Position numbers and translations under genes: made by a program. Below the pieces are notes generated by a model. The model was not told the origin of the DNA. It worked only from the letters and a program-made list of their open reading frames with translations, and searched no databases. A DNA stretch of 64,000 nt from Eudorina sp. 2006-703-Eu-15 (taxonomy: Eukaryota > Chlorophyta > Chlorophyceae > Chlamydomonadales > Volvocaceae): the NCBI GenBank assembly GCA_003117195.1, contig BDSI01000074.1, positions 207,913 through 271,912 on the forward strand, read 5' to 3'. Positions 10,201-20,950 of this stretch are shown in pieces (the first letter of the stretch is position 1; each line of letters opens with the position of its first letter).

Positions 10201-13200
10201 TCCGCTGCCCCCTCGGCCGGCTTCGCTTCCGCCGCTGTCCCACTCGGCGCGTCCTCCGCCGCGGCGGCGGCGGCGGTGGCCGCGGGCCCGTCCGTGGCCC
10301 CCTTGTCCGCCGCCGCGGCCGTCGTCTGCGGCGGCAGCTTGGCGTTGACGTGCGCCGCCGCCATCAGGCGACCCGCCGTGGCCCAGGCGGCGAGACCGGG
10401 AGGTAGGCCCCCCAGGTCGGACAGCAGCTCGTCTGGCGTGAGGGACTGCCAGCCCGCCGAGTTCTCCGACAGGAAGCTGTTGCGCGGCGAGCAGTAGGCA
10501 GGGGAGTTCCGGGGGTGGAGAGGGCGGGGCGGGATCGATAACGCGAACTGTCACGTAATACACGTAAAAAGTCTACTGAAATGGGTTTGGAACGAATGGC
10601 AGACTACAGTTGCGGGTTCAGTTACCGGCCGCGTAAGTGCCGCCGCGGGGCTCCCGGAGGTCTGAAGCCACCCAGGGGTGGCAACCAGATGGAGGTAGGG
10701 GCCCAGCGAGGCAGGGGCGGGGCTGCAGGGCGTTGGTTGGGGACATGTTCATACTGCGCTGCTGCCAGAGAGCTTAGGTCTGGTGGGGGTGAGGGGGGCA
10801 CCTCCGCAGCGACCGCGGGTCAATGGCCCCCCCCTCCCGGCGGTGGGGGTGGGTGGGTGGGTGGGTGGGTGCTGCTGCGGCAGCTGCATTGGTCTGCAGT
10901 GACCTTGACGGCTGCACCTGTACCGCTGCAGGGGAGCTGCCGACCAAGAACGGAGCCTGTGCGGCCGCTGCATCCCACCCACCCCGTATGCCGGCAAAGA
11001 CAGCGAAACCGCAGAAGAGCACCAACCGAGCAGCCAACCTCCCCTCCTATCCCCTCCCCTTCCCCCCTAGACACCCCACCCGGGCACCACCCCACGAGTT
11101 CCACGACTGCCACCTAGCCCAGCCCAGCCCAGCGCAGCCCCTCCCTCCCTCCCGTCCGCCCTCCCCTCGTGTGCGCACCTGCACAGCTGTACGGCACCCG
11201 CCTGCTCCGAACCCGCCCACTTGAGGATCGCCCTCTTGACGGCCAGTACGGCCGGCTGGTACTCCACCGCACACACCCCGAACAGGTCCTCCGCCACCAC
11301 GAACCGGATGATCTCCCCAGCCAGCTTGAAGGAGCCTGGCCGGGGGCGAAGGGAGCGGGGGGTATACGGACTATGGGTCGGCATGGGGGCGGGGGACCCC
11401 GAGGGGTGGCTGAACCCTCTACCCGATAACCAGAACGGACGGGGAGGGCGTACGGCGAATGTGCGGCGTAGGGCGTGTGGGGAAGACCGGGGCGGTGGTC
11501 GCCAGGTCGCTCGGCGCCACGTTGGGCCGAATGGGGCAGGGAAGCAACGGACACATGGCGCGGCCGGTATATGTGTGTGTGTGTGTGTGTGTGTGTCTGT
11601 GTGGTCCATACTCGGTGCGATTATGGCAACTGACACCCCCGGGCCACCACCCCGAGTAAGGAAGGACGGACTGGCCCGGCCCCGCTCCCCCCCTCCCTCC
11701 CTCCCTCACCCGGTACCCCCAGCGCCTGCGCCGCCCTCATCATGACCCCTGGGTCGGCCGCCATCAGCGACAGCGACTCCACACCCTCCGCCGCGCCGCC
11801 ACTGCCGCCGCCACTGCCGCTACTGGTGCTGCTGTTGGTGGTGCTGTTGGCGCTACTGCCGCTAATGCTGGTCGTGGTGGTGGTGGTGGTGGCAGTGCCG
11901 GAGGCGACCGCGGCGGCGGCGGCGGCCGCGCTGCCGTGGCCCAGCACCCCTGGAGTGGCCCTGTAGCAGTAGAGGCCGCAGCAGGCCGCGGGGATGCGCG
12001 CGCTGCCCAGCAGGTCGGGCGCCAGGGCCAGCTGGGCTACCCCGGTGGCTATCCCCGCGGCGCAACCTGGGGGGGGGAGAAAGTGGGAGTGGGGGTGGGA
12101 GTGGGGGTGGGGGTGAAGGGGGGGCTCGGCGGACCGGTGAAAGCGTGTTCAGCAGTCAAACAGTCCGTACCATCCCACACACCCACGCACACGCATACAC
12201 ACCCAGCCCCACCTGCCTCGTACCATACCCGTATCTCTTCCTTCAACGCACACCCAAACCACCGGGTCTCAACCCCCCCCCCCTTCCGCACACCAACCAG
12301 TTGCTACCCGGACTGGGTGTGTTTGGGCTGTGTTCACTATCACCCCGCCGTACTCACTCACCCGTCTGGCCGCCCCCCGACACGTTGGCCTTGTTGTACG
12401 GATTGCCGTAGTTGGCACCCAGCGTGTCCAGACCCAGCGGCTGCATCGCCGCCTTGCCGAGACACACCGCCCCCGCCGCCTGAAGCCGCGACACGGCGGC
12501 GCAGCTGGCGGAAGCTGCCGCCGCCGCCGCCGCCGCCTCCTCCGACCCCACCGCCGCCGCCGCCGCCGGTATCAGCGGGGTGCCGTCCTGTGGGTCACGC
12601 CCCAGGGTCGTCGGAGCCCCCGCCAGATCCACATCCTCCGAAACCAGGAACGTCACACCGGCCAGCGGCGGCGGCAGGGAGCTGCCGCCGCCGCCGGGTG
12701 CACGTGTCGCGGCGGCGGTGCCGCCGGTCGACGTCTCCGAAACCGGACCCTGGGGAACCCACATCAGGACCTCCAGCGTGTCTGGATCCACCGGCTCAGG
12801 CGGCGGGGAGGGAGGGGCAGAGGGGGCGGCAGCCTCGCCTGCGGCGTGGGCGGCGGCCGGAGTGCGGCCGCCACCGGAGGCCGCGCCGGCTCGGGATGCG
12901 GCCCGAGGGGCGGTGGTCGACGACCGGGCGCGCTTGCTCGGCGCCCGCTCGGTCCGGCCGCGGCGGCGGCGCAGCAGCCAGAAGCCCAGGATGGCGGAGG
13001 CGGCGAGGAGGGCGGGGAGCAGGGGCGGTCCGCGTCGGGCCCGGGTGCCGGAGGCGGGGGAGGGGGAGGGGGAGGGCGGCGCCGCGAAGACCGGGGATGG
13101 AACCGGCAGGAGATGGGACTGGGGAGAAGCAGCTTCATCCGCCGGTTGCGGTTCCTGGCCGGGCTCGCGGTCCCCCTGCGACTGATCGGCGGTGACGTGC

Positions 13201-13325
13201 GCGTCCCCGGCGGGCGGAAGGCCGCCAGCCGCCTCGGCGGAGGGCCGATCAGCTTCGGCGACCTCGGCTACCGGAACTTCTGGCTGCGGTTCACGGTTGC
13301 CTTCGGACATCGCCTTCTCAGGCAT
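7222..13325 (-). CDS. Toc64/OEP64-like chloroplast outer-envelope import receptor (pseudo-amidase + TPR)
   Basis: Eight minus-strand exons: 13325-12362, 12066-11710, 11335-11179, 10476-9211, 8698-8608, 8443-8366, 7988-7941, 7590-7222 (1109 residues). A membrane anchor, LLPALLAASAILGFWLL (about 102-118), is flanked by Arg. An amidase-signature-like region follows (about 221-370; GNPYNKANVSGGGQTGC and LLGSARIPAACCGLYC), then more amidase-like sequence with Ala/Gly-rich insertions, and three TPRs (about 875-990; e.g. KGRGNDLFKAGKFADAVGEY). Toc64 receptors use the TPRs to dock Hsp90-bound preproteins at the chloroplast surface. The amidase part looks inactive: the catalytic Lys is Ser229 and the cis-Ser position is Gln320/Thr321, while the GS nucleophile position (Ser343) remains. 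The C-terminal Gly/Pro/Met-rich tail (about 1020-1109) is an addition. An upstream start at 13325 is used; Met at 13310 is an alternative. Confidence 0.85.
8511..8559 (-). repeat. Dispersed intronic element, family A, copy 1
   Basis: Plus-strand text ATTGGTAGACATATTCATAC then TGCGCTGCTGCCAGAGCAAA. It lies in a Toc64 intron about 68 bases from the acceptor. The same block recurs at 8763, 10733, 24391 and, shortened, at 16581; reverse-complement ends occur at 19433 and 26249. Confidence 0.85.
8763..8807 (-). repeat. Dispersed intronic element, family A, copy 2
   Basis: Diverged copy (GGAAATTGGTAAGACATTAT followed by TTACTGCGCGGCTGCCAGTG) in the next upstream intron of the Toc64-like gene, about 64 bases from its acceptor. 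Confidence 0.8.
10733..10771 (-). repeat. Dispersed intronic element, family A, copy 3
   Basis: GACATGTTCATACTGCGCTG followed by CTGCCAGAG; third copy in a Toc64-like intron (10477-11178). Confidence 0.8.
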
Positions 13326-13823
13326 AGAGGTTCGCGTAAGGAAAGGCCTTGTGTGCCGCTGATGTTTCTAGATGAATACACGCGAGTGCGCAGCCACAAG
13401 GCGAGATCATGAAATGGGCAATTTAGGAAGAAGCACTTGAATTGCTCAATATCTCAGCTGACCATCACAGGTTGATGACAGTATGAGGAGGCGACCTCCT
13501 AAAAGCTAAAACATGTACGGGATTGGAAGATTGGGCAGTATTTCGGGATTTCGCCATTTTAAATGTGCAAATTGACGTATTTCATTTGCGGCTTTTAATC
13601 AGGCGTGCATGTTTCCGACAAGCTGGTACCTTGAAAATCGGCCGCTGCCAATCGCAGTCGTCGCTAGGTGATATGGCTGACCGCCGGATATGACAAGTTT
13701 GGGTTGATACTTAATTTTTATGTGCGAATCTGTTCGAGCATCCAGGGCAAGTGTATCATACACGCTCCGCCCTGGGCTTTGAGTTCTACCGAATCGCGCG
13801 AATCATAGCCACCACGCGACAAA
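13326..13823. promoter_or_regulatory. Shared upstream region of divergent Toc64-like and XBAT-like genes
   Basis: The 498 bases between the two start codons hold no gene and are clearly more AT-rich than the flanks. They must contain both promoters and 5' UTRs. No individual element can be named with confidence. Confidence 0.5.
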
Positions 13824-16800
13824 ATGGGCGGCCAAATCAGCAGCTGCGTCGAGCCTGGACCAGTCTACTCCCTTCTACAGGCCGGTGCGTTGATGCCGGG
13901 AATATTCCCGGTCAAGATACCGTCGCCCGTTTCCAGTCAATGGCTGACCCACGGGTCCACCGGTCCCCACAACTCGGCAGTCTACCTCGCACCGACTTCC
14001 CCGGCCTAAGCACCCCACGCCTAGACCACCGTCTGGGCACTGCCGGCTCCCCTCCCCCCGGGGCGGCCAACGGCTCGCGTCGGGTCAGTCGCCGAGCTCG
14101 CAGCCCCAATAAACTCGGGCCTTCCGAACCGTGGACGTATCCCGTCATCGGTTGGCTGGCTGGTTGGCTGGCTGGTTAGCAAATCCCCAAGCGCGTCCTG
14201 TCCTGTCCTGTCCTGTGTGGCGTCCAGCTGCTGACCTCTGCGGAGTGTTGCCCCAAGTCCCCGACCAAACCTTCATTCGCCGCCGGGTGACTCCTGTACG
14301 GCACACACGACACAGCCACAGCGGCGCACAGCCGGCAGACCCCCGGCCGTCACCTCACCCTGAACCTCATTCCCCGCCCGCCCGCCCGCTGTGGTGTGTG
14401 CCCTGCTCTGAAGCCCCGAAGCGACCTCGCTCCCGGCCCTCTCCCGTTACCCGTAACTCCTTGACTTCCTCCACTCCGCACCACCGAGCCCCCCGGTCGG
14501 CAGGGCGTTCTTTCGTTGGGTGCCGCAGCGTCCCTCCGCTGTCCCTCCTTGTACTGTACTGTGCTGTACTGCACACACCAGCACACGCTGCGCCGCCACC
14601 TCGCGCCTCCCACCCGTCCTCCCCACCTCCTCCCCGGCCCCCCCTACTGCAATCCCACCAACCTTTGCAACAGTACGACAAGGTGACCTTCGCGCCATCG
14701 AGTACCGACTGGAGTTGGACCCCCTTCTGCTGACTCACCGCGTTCTGGGTGGGTGGGTAGCTGGGTGGGGGATGGGGGGGATGGGTGGCGGGGGGGTGGG
14801 GGTGGCGGGGGGGTGGTGGCAGGAGCGCCTCCTGCAGCATGTCAGTCTACGGTGACTCTTGCACTTAGCGGGCGGGTTCTTTCGTGCTGGGCATTTGCTT
14901 GCTCGTGGCATGTCACGCGCTATTGTCGCATAAGCCCCTGCCTGCCCATTGTGGTTCGCTGCTAGATACGTCAGCTTAGGCCAGCCAGTTAGTCCGCGGG
15001 CTAGTTAGCAGTTCTTCCCTGGTCGCCCGCCATTCGCTACTGCGCATTCAGCCGCCACTACAGCAGTGCTCATATCATCTTACACAGTTCTACGTTGCTC
15101 TATATATACATCTGCTTATATAATTACTGCGTCCTACTTCGTCGGCGACGTCGGTCAACCGGACAACTACTACACAATCGGTGATTGTTTCGCGATTTCG
15201 CTGTCTTTATTGACATAAGGGGGTGGGTGGCGGGGGGGGTGGGTGGCGGGGTGGGGACGGCTGGGTGGGTAGGTGGGGGGGGATGGGTGGCGGAGGTGCC
15301 AGGTCTGTGTGTGCGCCCCCTCGAAATCCCGGGGAACGGGAGGCGGGGGGTGTTGGGTCGGTTTCGGTGTCGCGGTTGACATGAGGGGTTTTGTTGGCGG
15401 TTGAAGCGCGAGGTACCGTATACCCTCCCCCCCGTGTTGGGCGGGTTGGGGTTGCGGTTGGGGGCGTTGACGAAGGGGTTTCCCTTCTTCTGGCGGGTCC
15501 CCCCTATCTAGGGGTTGTGGGTGTGGGTGACGCAAGGGGTGGGGTCAATCGTTTGCGTGTGGCGCCCCTCCCGCCGCCCCTGAGCCCCGGGCCCGGGTAG
15601 CTAGGCACGCTATGGGCCTGGGCCGCTGCGCTCCTGTTTGTGTACGGGGGGGAGGGGTGCGACCCTGCTGCGGGAGCCTCACAGCCCGTGGCCTGCGAGC
15701 GAGGTGGGCGGCTGGGTGCCTAAATGAGGGAGGTGGGAGGTGGGTGGGGCGTGCGGCGAGGCGAGTCGGGCCGCAGCAGCCCCACGCCCCAGGGGTCTTT
15801 CGGGTTCATTTCTTTCTTTCTCGAGAAGTCAACCCCCACGCCAGGCACCCACCGCCTGTGTGCAGCGCCGCCATCGCAACACGCAGCGCCCTGAGGGGGG
15901 TGCGCGTCAAGACGACCACCACCCGGGGGGGCGACTACCGCGTCACCGCCACCACCAGCATCGCACACGTGCCGCCCCCCGGCCCCCTCCTGCCCTGCCC
16001 CCCGCCCGCCGCCCCCTGCCCTCCCGCCCGCCTCAGGCACTCGTGACACTGTGTGGCATGTGGCGGCGGCGGGGGACTCCGAGGAGGTGCTGGCCACCCT
16101 GGAGCGATTCGCGGGGCCGCTGAGGGACAAGGGGCTGTACCCGGCGGCCCTCAACCTGAGGAACGATCGGGGCCAGGTGGGTGGCGCGGTGGGGGGGGGG
16201 GTGGGGGGGCGGTGCAGTGGGGCGTGAGGGGAGTAAAAGGGGGGTTGCGCGAGGGAGGTGGGAGAAAGGGGTGGAGGGAAGGGGGGGCCGATGAAGCGGA
16301 TGGGAGCAGGAAGGCCGCCTGTCCCCGCCGGCCCCCGCCATACACGACACTGTAGGGTCGGGTCGGGTCGGGTCGGGTTGGCTCAAGGGTGTGTAGGGCC
16401 GGGCCGGGTCGGGTCGGGTCGTCTTGGCTCGTGTCACGGGCCCTCCTCCCCGTCCCCCTCCCCTCTCTTCCCCTCCACACCCCCCAGACCCCGCTGATGT
16501 TCGCGGCGCAGTCGGGCCACGTGGTGACTCTCAAGTGGCTGCTGCGGAGGGTGGGGCGGGGCGGGGCGGGGCGGGGTGGGGATGTAGGATATTGGTAGAT
16601 ATATTCATATTAGGGCGGGGTGGGGTGGGGAGTTCCCTGTGGGGGTCCGCTGTCTCTCAACGCCGGGGGGTGTTGTGGCTGCAGAGGGGGCATTGTCGGC
16701 CAACCGGACACCGCTACTACGCATTCGGGTGATTTTCGTGATGTCGCTGTCTTTAGTGACGAAAGGGGGTTCAGGCTGCATCCCTGCTGCCGCTGCGTGG

Positions 16801-19800
16801 CCCCCAGCGCTCCCGGGGGGGGGGCACGGCGGCTCCCCAGGCCCCCGGCACCCGGCGGGTGGGACGCACCCCCCTCCCCAACCGGAGGGAAGAGGGACCA
16901 CCCGGCCAGCGCACGACCGTGGCCCGACCTGACCTGCCCACCGGCGTCGCTCCATCTGCTCTCCCCTAGACCCTAAACCCGGGTATTTGCCTCTGCGCTC
17001 CCCCCGCCCGCCTCCCTGGTGCGATGCCGCAGGGCGCCGACCCGTGGGTCGCGGATAGGTGCGGGAAGAGGTCCGCCATCCATTACGCCGCCATGAGGGT
17101 GCGTGACTAACGAACTAACGGACTAACGACCATCCGCCCATTTTGTGTGTGGAGTATGGATGGGGTGGGTGGGGCGACCGCATGGGCGGCTGGAGGGGGT
17201 TAAAGAGCCAAAGAACGAGCCAAACCCAGAAACGAACCCGGGTGGAGGGGGGGTTGGGGAAAGGCGGGTGACCCCCCAGGGTGGGGGTGAGGGGCCGAGG
17301 GCTGGGTTGCCGGGGCGGGCGGGGCTGGAGTCCTGGCGGGGCGGTGTACTGCACGGTGTGGGTGGCCGTACGCATCTCGCCCCCGGGAGGCATCTGTTCG
17401 CCCGTCAGGGATTGGACGTGGCCCCGACCCCAAACGTCCGCACCCCCTCACCCCAATGTCGTACACGCAGGGCCGCCTGGAGTGCGTCACGGCGCTGCTG
17501 GACAGCCGGGAGTCCACCCAGGAGCTGTACAGGTACGGCAGAAATGTACGGCAGGGTACGATACGTTAGGCATCGTACGGCAGTCGCGTATGATGTGGTC
17601 GGATGTCGCGAATTGCGGTCAAACACTCTGTTAATTCCCTTCCCCACCACCCCCTGAGTGCAGGTTGATGGAGGTACGCTCCATCTCCGGCCTGACGCCG
17701 CTGCATTACGGTACGTGCCGTACGACTGTACGGCTTGTGGATGTCATCGTGTTGCGTCGCAGTGCCGCCGCAGCTCGGTGCGCTGTGTCACCGACACGTT
17801 GGCACAGGGGGGGAAGGACCCTCACAACCCCCCTGAGTGCGGAGGCGGAGCCAACCCAGCCACGACACACAGAACCCACAACACGACCTGCCTGCTTAAG
17901 TAACACAGGACACACAACACGATCCGACACGATCCCGACACGACCCGATACACACAATACACACAATACACACGCATGGCAGTCCCCCCAACCCCCCATG
18001 TGGGCCGCCCGCCCCCGCCCGCCCCCGCCCCTCTCAGCCGTGGCGATGCGGCAGGCGGGTGCCGTACGACTGCTCCTGGAGCGGGGGGCGGACCTGAGGG
18101 CAGTCAACACGGTGCGTGGGTCCGCACCAGGGGGTGCTGGGGGTGGGGGCGGGGGCGGGGGGGGGTGAGGGGTTGGGGTGGATGGCAACGCCCGCGCCAG
18201 GGTGTGTGTGTGGGGGGGGGGTTGGTACGATGGCCGGGGTTGGGCCCTCCCCGCACCTCCCCGAGAGCTCTCCCCGGACTCTGCCCCATCCTTTCTTGGG
18301 TGGCCCCCCATTGCGTTGCCGTACACCTTCCGCCGCCGTACACCTCTCCCCCATTCACTGGCTTCTCCTGCGGAATCCTTTTGTAGACCTCGCCCGTCCG
18401 CCCCCTCGCTTGGGCCCCCTAAACCCTAAACCCTAAACCCGGCCCCTACCACGGCCGGCTGCCTCCTTTTGGATCCCATTTGGATCCGGTTTTCGGGGAT
18501 GCCCGGACGGGGCCTCGTTCCAAAACCACTGGATCCAGATCGGCGACGCGTACGACTTGGTCAACGTGCCGCTCCGCTCCACCCCCCTCCACGTGGCGGC
18601 CATGCTCAACGACCTGGACTGCGCACTGGCGCTGCTGCAGTACTATGTGAGCGAGGGAAGGGGGTAAAGGGGAGGGTGGGTGGGGGAGGGGCCGGGGGCT
18701 CGCCCCGCTCCGCTGGGTTAGGTTGGGGAGGTATGTGTGTGTATGTGTATTTACGGTACACGGGGGTGGACGGGGACGGTTGGTTTAAAAAGAAAAACAG
18801 TCCAGACACACCCAGCCCGGCGATAAATACTTTCCATCGGACGGTTGGGTGCGGGCGGGGCGACGAGGGCGGTGAGGGCTGGTCGAGGAGCCCCCACCCC
18901 ACCCCACCCCACCCCACCCCGCCCCACCCCGCCCCACTCCACCCCACTCCACCCCGCCCGCCAGCTGTCTTAAGCATGGGGGCATCGACATTCCTCCTCC
19001 GGCATCCTCGTCCCGTGCGCCCCTCCCTGGAGCTCAGTTGCCTGTGGTTCTCTCCTCCTCTCCTTGCGAGTCACGCCCCACCCCCTCGCGCCTCCCTGCC
19101 CCCCTTCCCCCGCCTCCCTGCCCCCCTTCCCCCGCCTCCCTGCCCCCCTTCCCCCCTCAGCACCACCATCTGGCGGGGCCCAACTTCGCGGACCCCCGCC
19201 GCCGGGTGGACGCCCTGGGCAGGACGCCGTACCGGGTATGTGTCAGCCAATTGTACGACTGCCTCCACAGTCCACCACAACAACACCAAGGCGCGATCAT
19301 GTTGCCTTCCGGAGGGGGACGGGGCGTGCTTGCGTGCCGTGCGCTGTCCGCGGCGGCGAAACCACCTTTCGCGACGGCGTCGTCACTGCCCCACCCCTCC
19401 ACAAGACCCCCTGCCCTCCCCCCCTTCCCAGTCAATTTCCTATATCCCCCCCCTGGTCCCAGTCAGCGCAGCTCTTCATGTCTACTTGTCCATACAACCC
19501 CCCTCCCCGCCCCCTCTCCTCCGACCCTCCCTCCCACTCAGGTGGCCCTAGCCCGGGGCACCCAGTCGGGGCTGCTGGCGGAGCTGCTGCACCCCTCCTC
19601 GCAGCTGCAGGAGCTCTTCGGCGCCAGGGACGGAGCGGGGCCGGGGGAGGGCGGCGCGGCGGTCGTGCCCCGCCTGGCGGCGCTGGCGGCGGCGGCTGTA
19701 CGGCAGCAGCTGCTGGACGACATCCAGTTCGCGGAGAAGGTTGGTCGTACTGCTGGCGGGTGGAGGGGGGAGGGGGGAGGGGAGGGGCAGCTGGGGGAGG

Positions 19801-20899
19801 CGGGTGGGCGGCGGGGAGAGGACGCGAGGATGCAGGTCAGGAACGGATTCTCACATGTGTTGCACCTCAACTCCACCCCTTTCCTTCCTCCCCCCGGTCC
19901 CTCTTTTCCCTTCTTACCACGGTACCGATTCCGCCCCTTCCACTCCCCTTCTTCCCCCGGCCCCGCCTACCTCCTCCTCCTCCTCCCTCGCTGTGCCCCG
20001 TCCAGGTCATCATGGACTTCCGGCGGCGCAACCCCTGCTGCTCCGCGGCCCCGCAGCTGATGAGGCTGCAGGAGGCCGCCCTGCAGCGCCCCCCCGGTCT
20101 CGGGGGCCCGCATCCCTCCCTGGACCCCAGCACCGCCCCACCCCGCCTCTCCGTCCTGACCTGTCCCCCCCTGGAGGGGGCCCGGCAGGGGCAGGGGCAG
20201 CGGGAGGGGCAGGGGCAGGGGCAGGAGGGGCGGCGCGGGCTTTCCCTGGAGCGACAGCAGTCGTGTGGGCGGGAGAGCGTGCGGGGGTCGGAGCGCCGGA
20301 GGTCCAGCCGCCGCTGCAGCCGCGACACCCCGCTGCTGCTGCTGCCGATGCCCGCCCCCATGCGCTGCGAGTCGCCCGCCTGCTCCGGACCCCTTCCGGC
20401 CACGGCTGCCCCCGCCGCCGTCGGCTCGTCCCCCACCGTACACTCCCGTACACATTCGGTCACGGCGGTGTCCTGTACGGATTCTGCCATTTGTACGACA
20501 ACATCTCGGGTGCCGCCGCCAGCGCCGGATCCCGACGCCGAGGTACTGGCGACGCTCACTGCGGCGGCGGTGGCGGCGGCGCCGCCGCCGCCGTGGTCCG
20601 TGTCGGACGCCGCCGCCGCCGTTGGGCCGCTGCCCGGCTGCTGCGCGATCCGTCAGCCCAGTCCCTTCGTGCGTCGTTCCGCGGGCTACGTGGAGAGCAT
20701 GTTCAGTCGGGCGCCGCTGCTGCCGGTGTCGCAGTGTGTGGTGTGTCTGGAGGAGGTGTACGGCCTGGTGGCGGAGCCCTGCCACCACCGGCTGTGCGGC
20801 CACTGCCTGCGCGACCTGCTGCTGCGGGCGGCCACCATGCCGCTGCCCTGCCCCGTGTGCCGACTGGCGGTGTGCCAGATCACCAGCCCCGTCTGCTGA
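13824..20899 (+). CDS. Ankyrin-repeat RING-type E3 ubiquitin ligase, XB3/XBAT-like
   Basis: Twelve exons: 13824-13884, 14674-14748, 16037-16176, 16488-16550, 17033-17098, 17471-17532, 17664-17710, 18038-18111, 18539-18646, 19161-19235, 19542-19739, 20006-20899 (620 residues). The N-terminus MGGQISSCV fits N-myristoylation at Gly2 plus a nearby Cys, as in plant XBAT ligases. Ankyrin repeats follow (VRQGDLRAIEYRLELDPLLL; GQTPLMFAAQSGHVVTLKWL; ADPWVADRCGKRSAIHYAAM; LTPLHYAVAMRQAGAVRLLL; STPLHVAAMLNDLDCALALL). The C-terminal RING has CVVC at 567-570, then CHHRLCGHC and CPVC, matching the C3HC4 pattern. A long Ser/Gly/Ala-rich linker separates ankyrins and RING. The role is E2-dependent ubiquitination of ankyrin-bound substrates, probably at a membrane. 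Intron 2 (14749-16036) is long and may hide an optional exon; the acceptor at 18538 has a weak pyrimidine tract. Confidence 0.83.
15154..15222 (+). repeat. Dispersed intronic element, family B, copy 1
   Basis: A block running from CCAACCGGACA through a CTACTAC motif and CGGTGATT to TCGCTGTCTTTATTGACATA. It is shared with 16695-16771, both in introns of the XBAT-like gene; its 3' part recurs at 7769-7799 in a Toc64 intron. Confidence 0.8.
16581..16612 (-). repeat. Dispersed intronic element, family A, shortened copy
   Basis: ATATTGGTAGATATATTCAT in an XBAT-like intron close to the donor; lacks the CTGCTGCCAGAG half. Confidence 0.65.
16695..16771 (+). repeat. Dispersed intronic element, family B, copy 2
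   Basis: Same order of motifs as copy 1: CCAACCGGACA, CTACTACGCATTCGG, TCGCTGTCTTTAGTGAC, then AAGGGGG. Located in the XBAT-like intron 16551-17032. Confidence 0.8.
18417..18440. repeat. Interstitial telomere-like repeat (CCCTAAA)3
   Basis: Three perfect CCCTAAA units plus CCC inside an XBAT-like intron (18112-18538). A single CCCTAAACCC also occurs at 16971-16980. The unit is the TTTAGGG plant-type telomere motif. Confidence 0.85.
19072..19157. repeat. About 21-bp pyrimidine-rich tandem repeat before an acceptor
   Basis: Three copies of a CCTCCCTGCCCCCCTTCCCC-type unit directly upstream of the CTCAG acceptor at 19160 of the XBAT-like gene. Confidence 0.85.
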
Positions 20900-20903
20900 G
20901 AAC

Positions 20904-20907
20904 ACAC

Positions 20908-20945
<38 letters not shown>
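20904..20945. repeat. (GT)n tract in XBAT-like 3' UTR
   Basis: GT run starting a few bases after the stop codon, merging into TGTAA. Confidence 0.9.

Positions 20946-20947
<2 letters not shown>
20943..20947 (+). terminator. Candidate poly(A) signal TGTAA for the XBAT-like gene
   Basis: TGTAA 43 bases after the stop codon. It arises at the end of a GT repeat, so it may be fortuitous; no other plus-strand TGTAA was noticed nearby. Confidence 0.3.

Positions 20948-20950
<3 letters not shown>

Noticed and set aside
9232..10497. A plus-strand ORF of 421 codons opposite the Toc64-like exon 4
   Set aside because: Ala/Ser/Pro-only composition; antisense shadow of an Ala-rich coding exon whose own frame joins TPRs in phase.
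11936..13412. Long plus-strand ORFs opposite Toc64-like exons 1 and 2
   Set aside because: Pro/Arg-rich shadows; the minus frame has a membrane anchor and amidase motifs.
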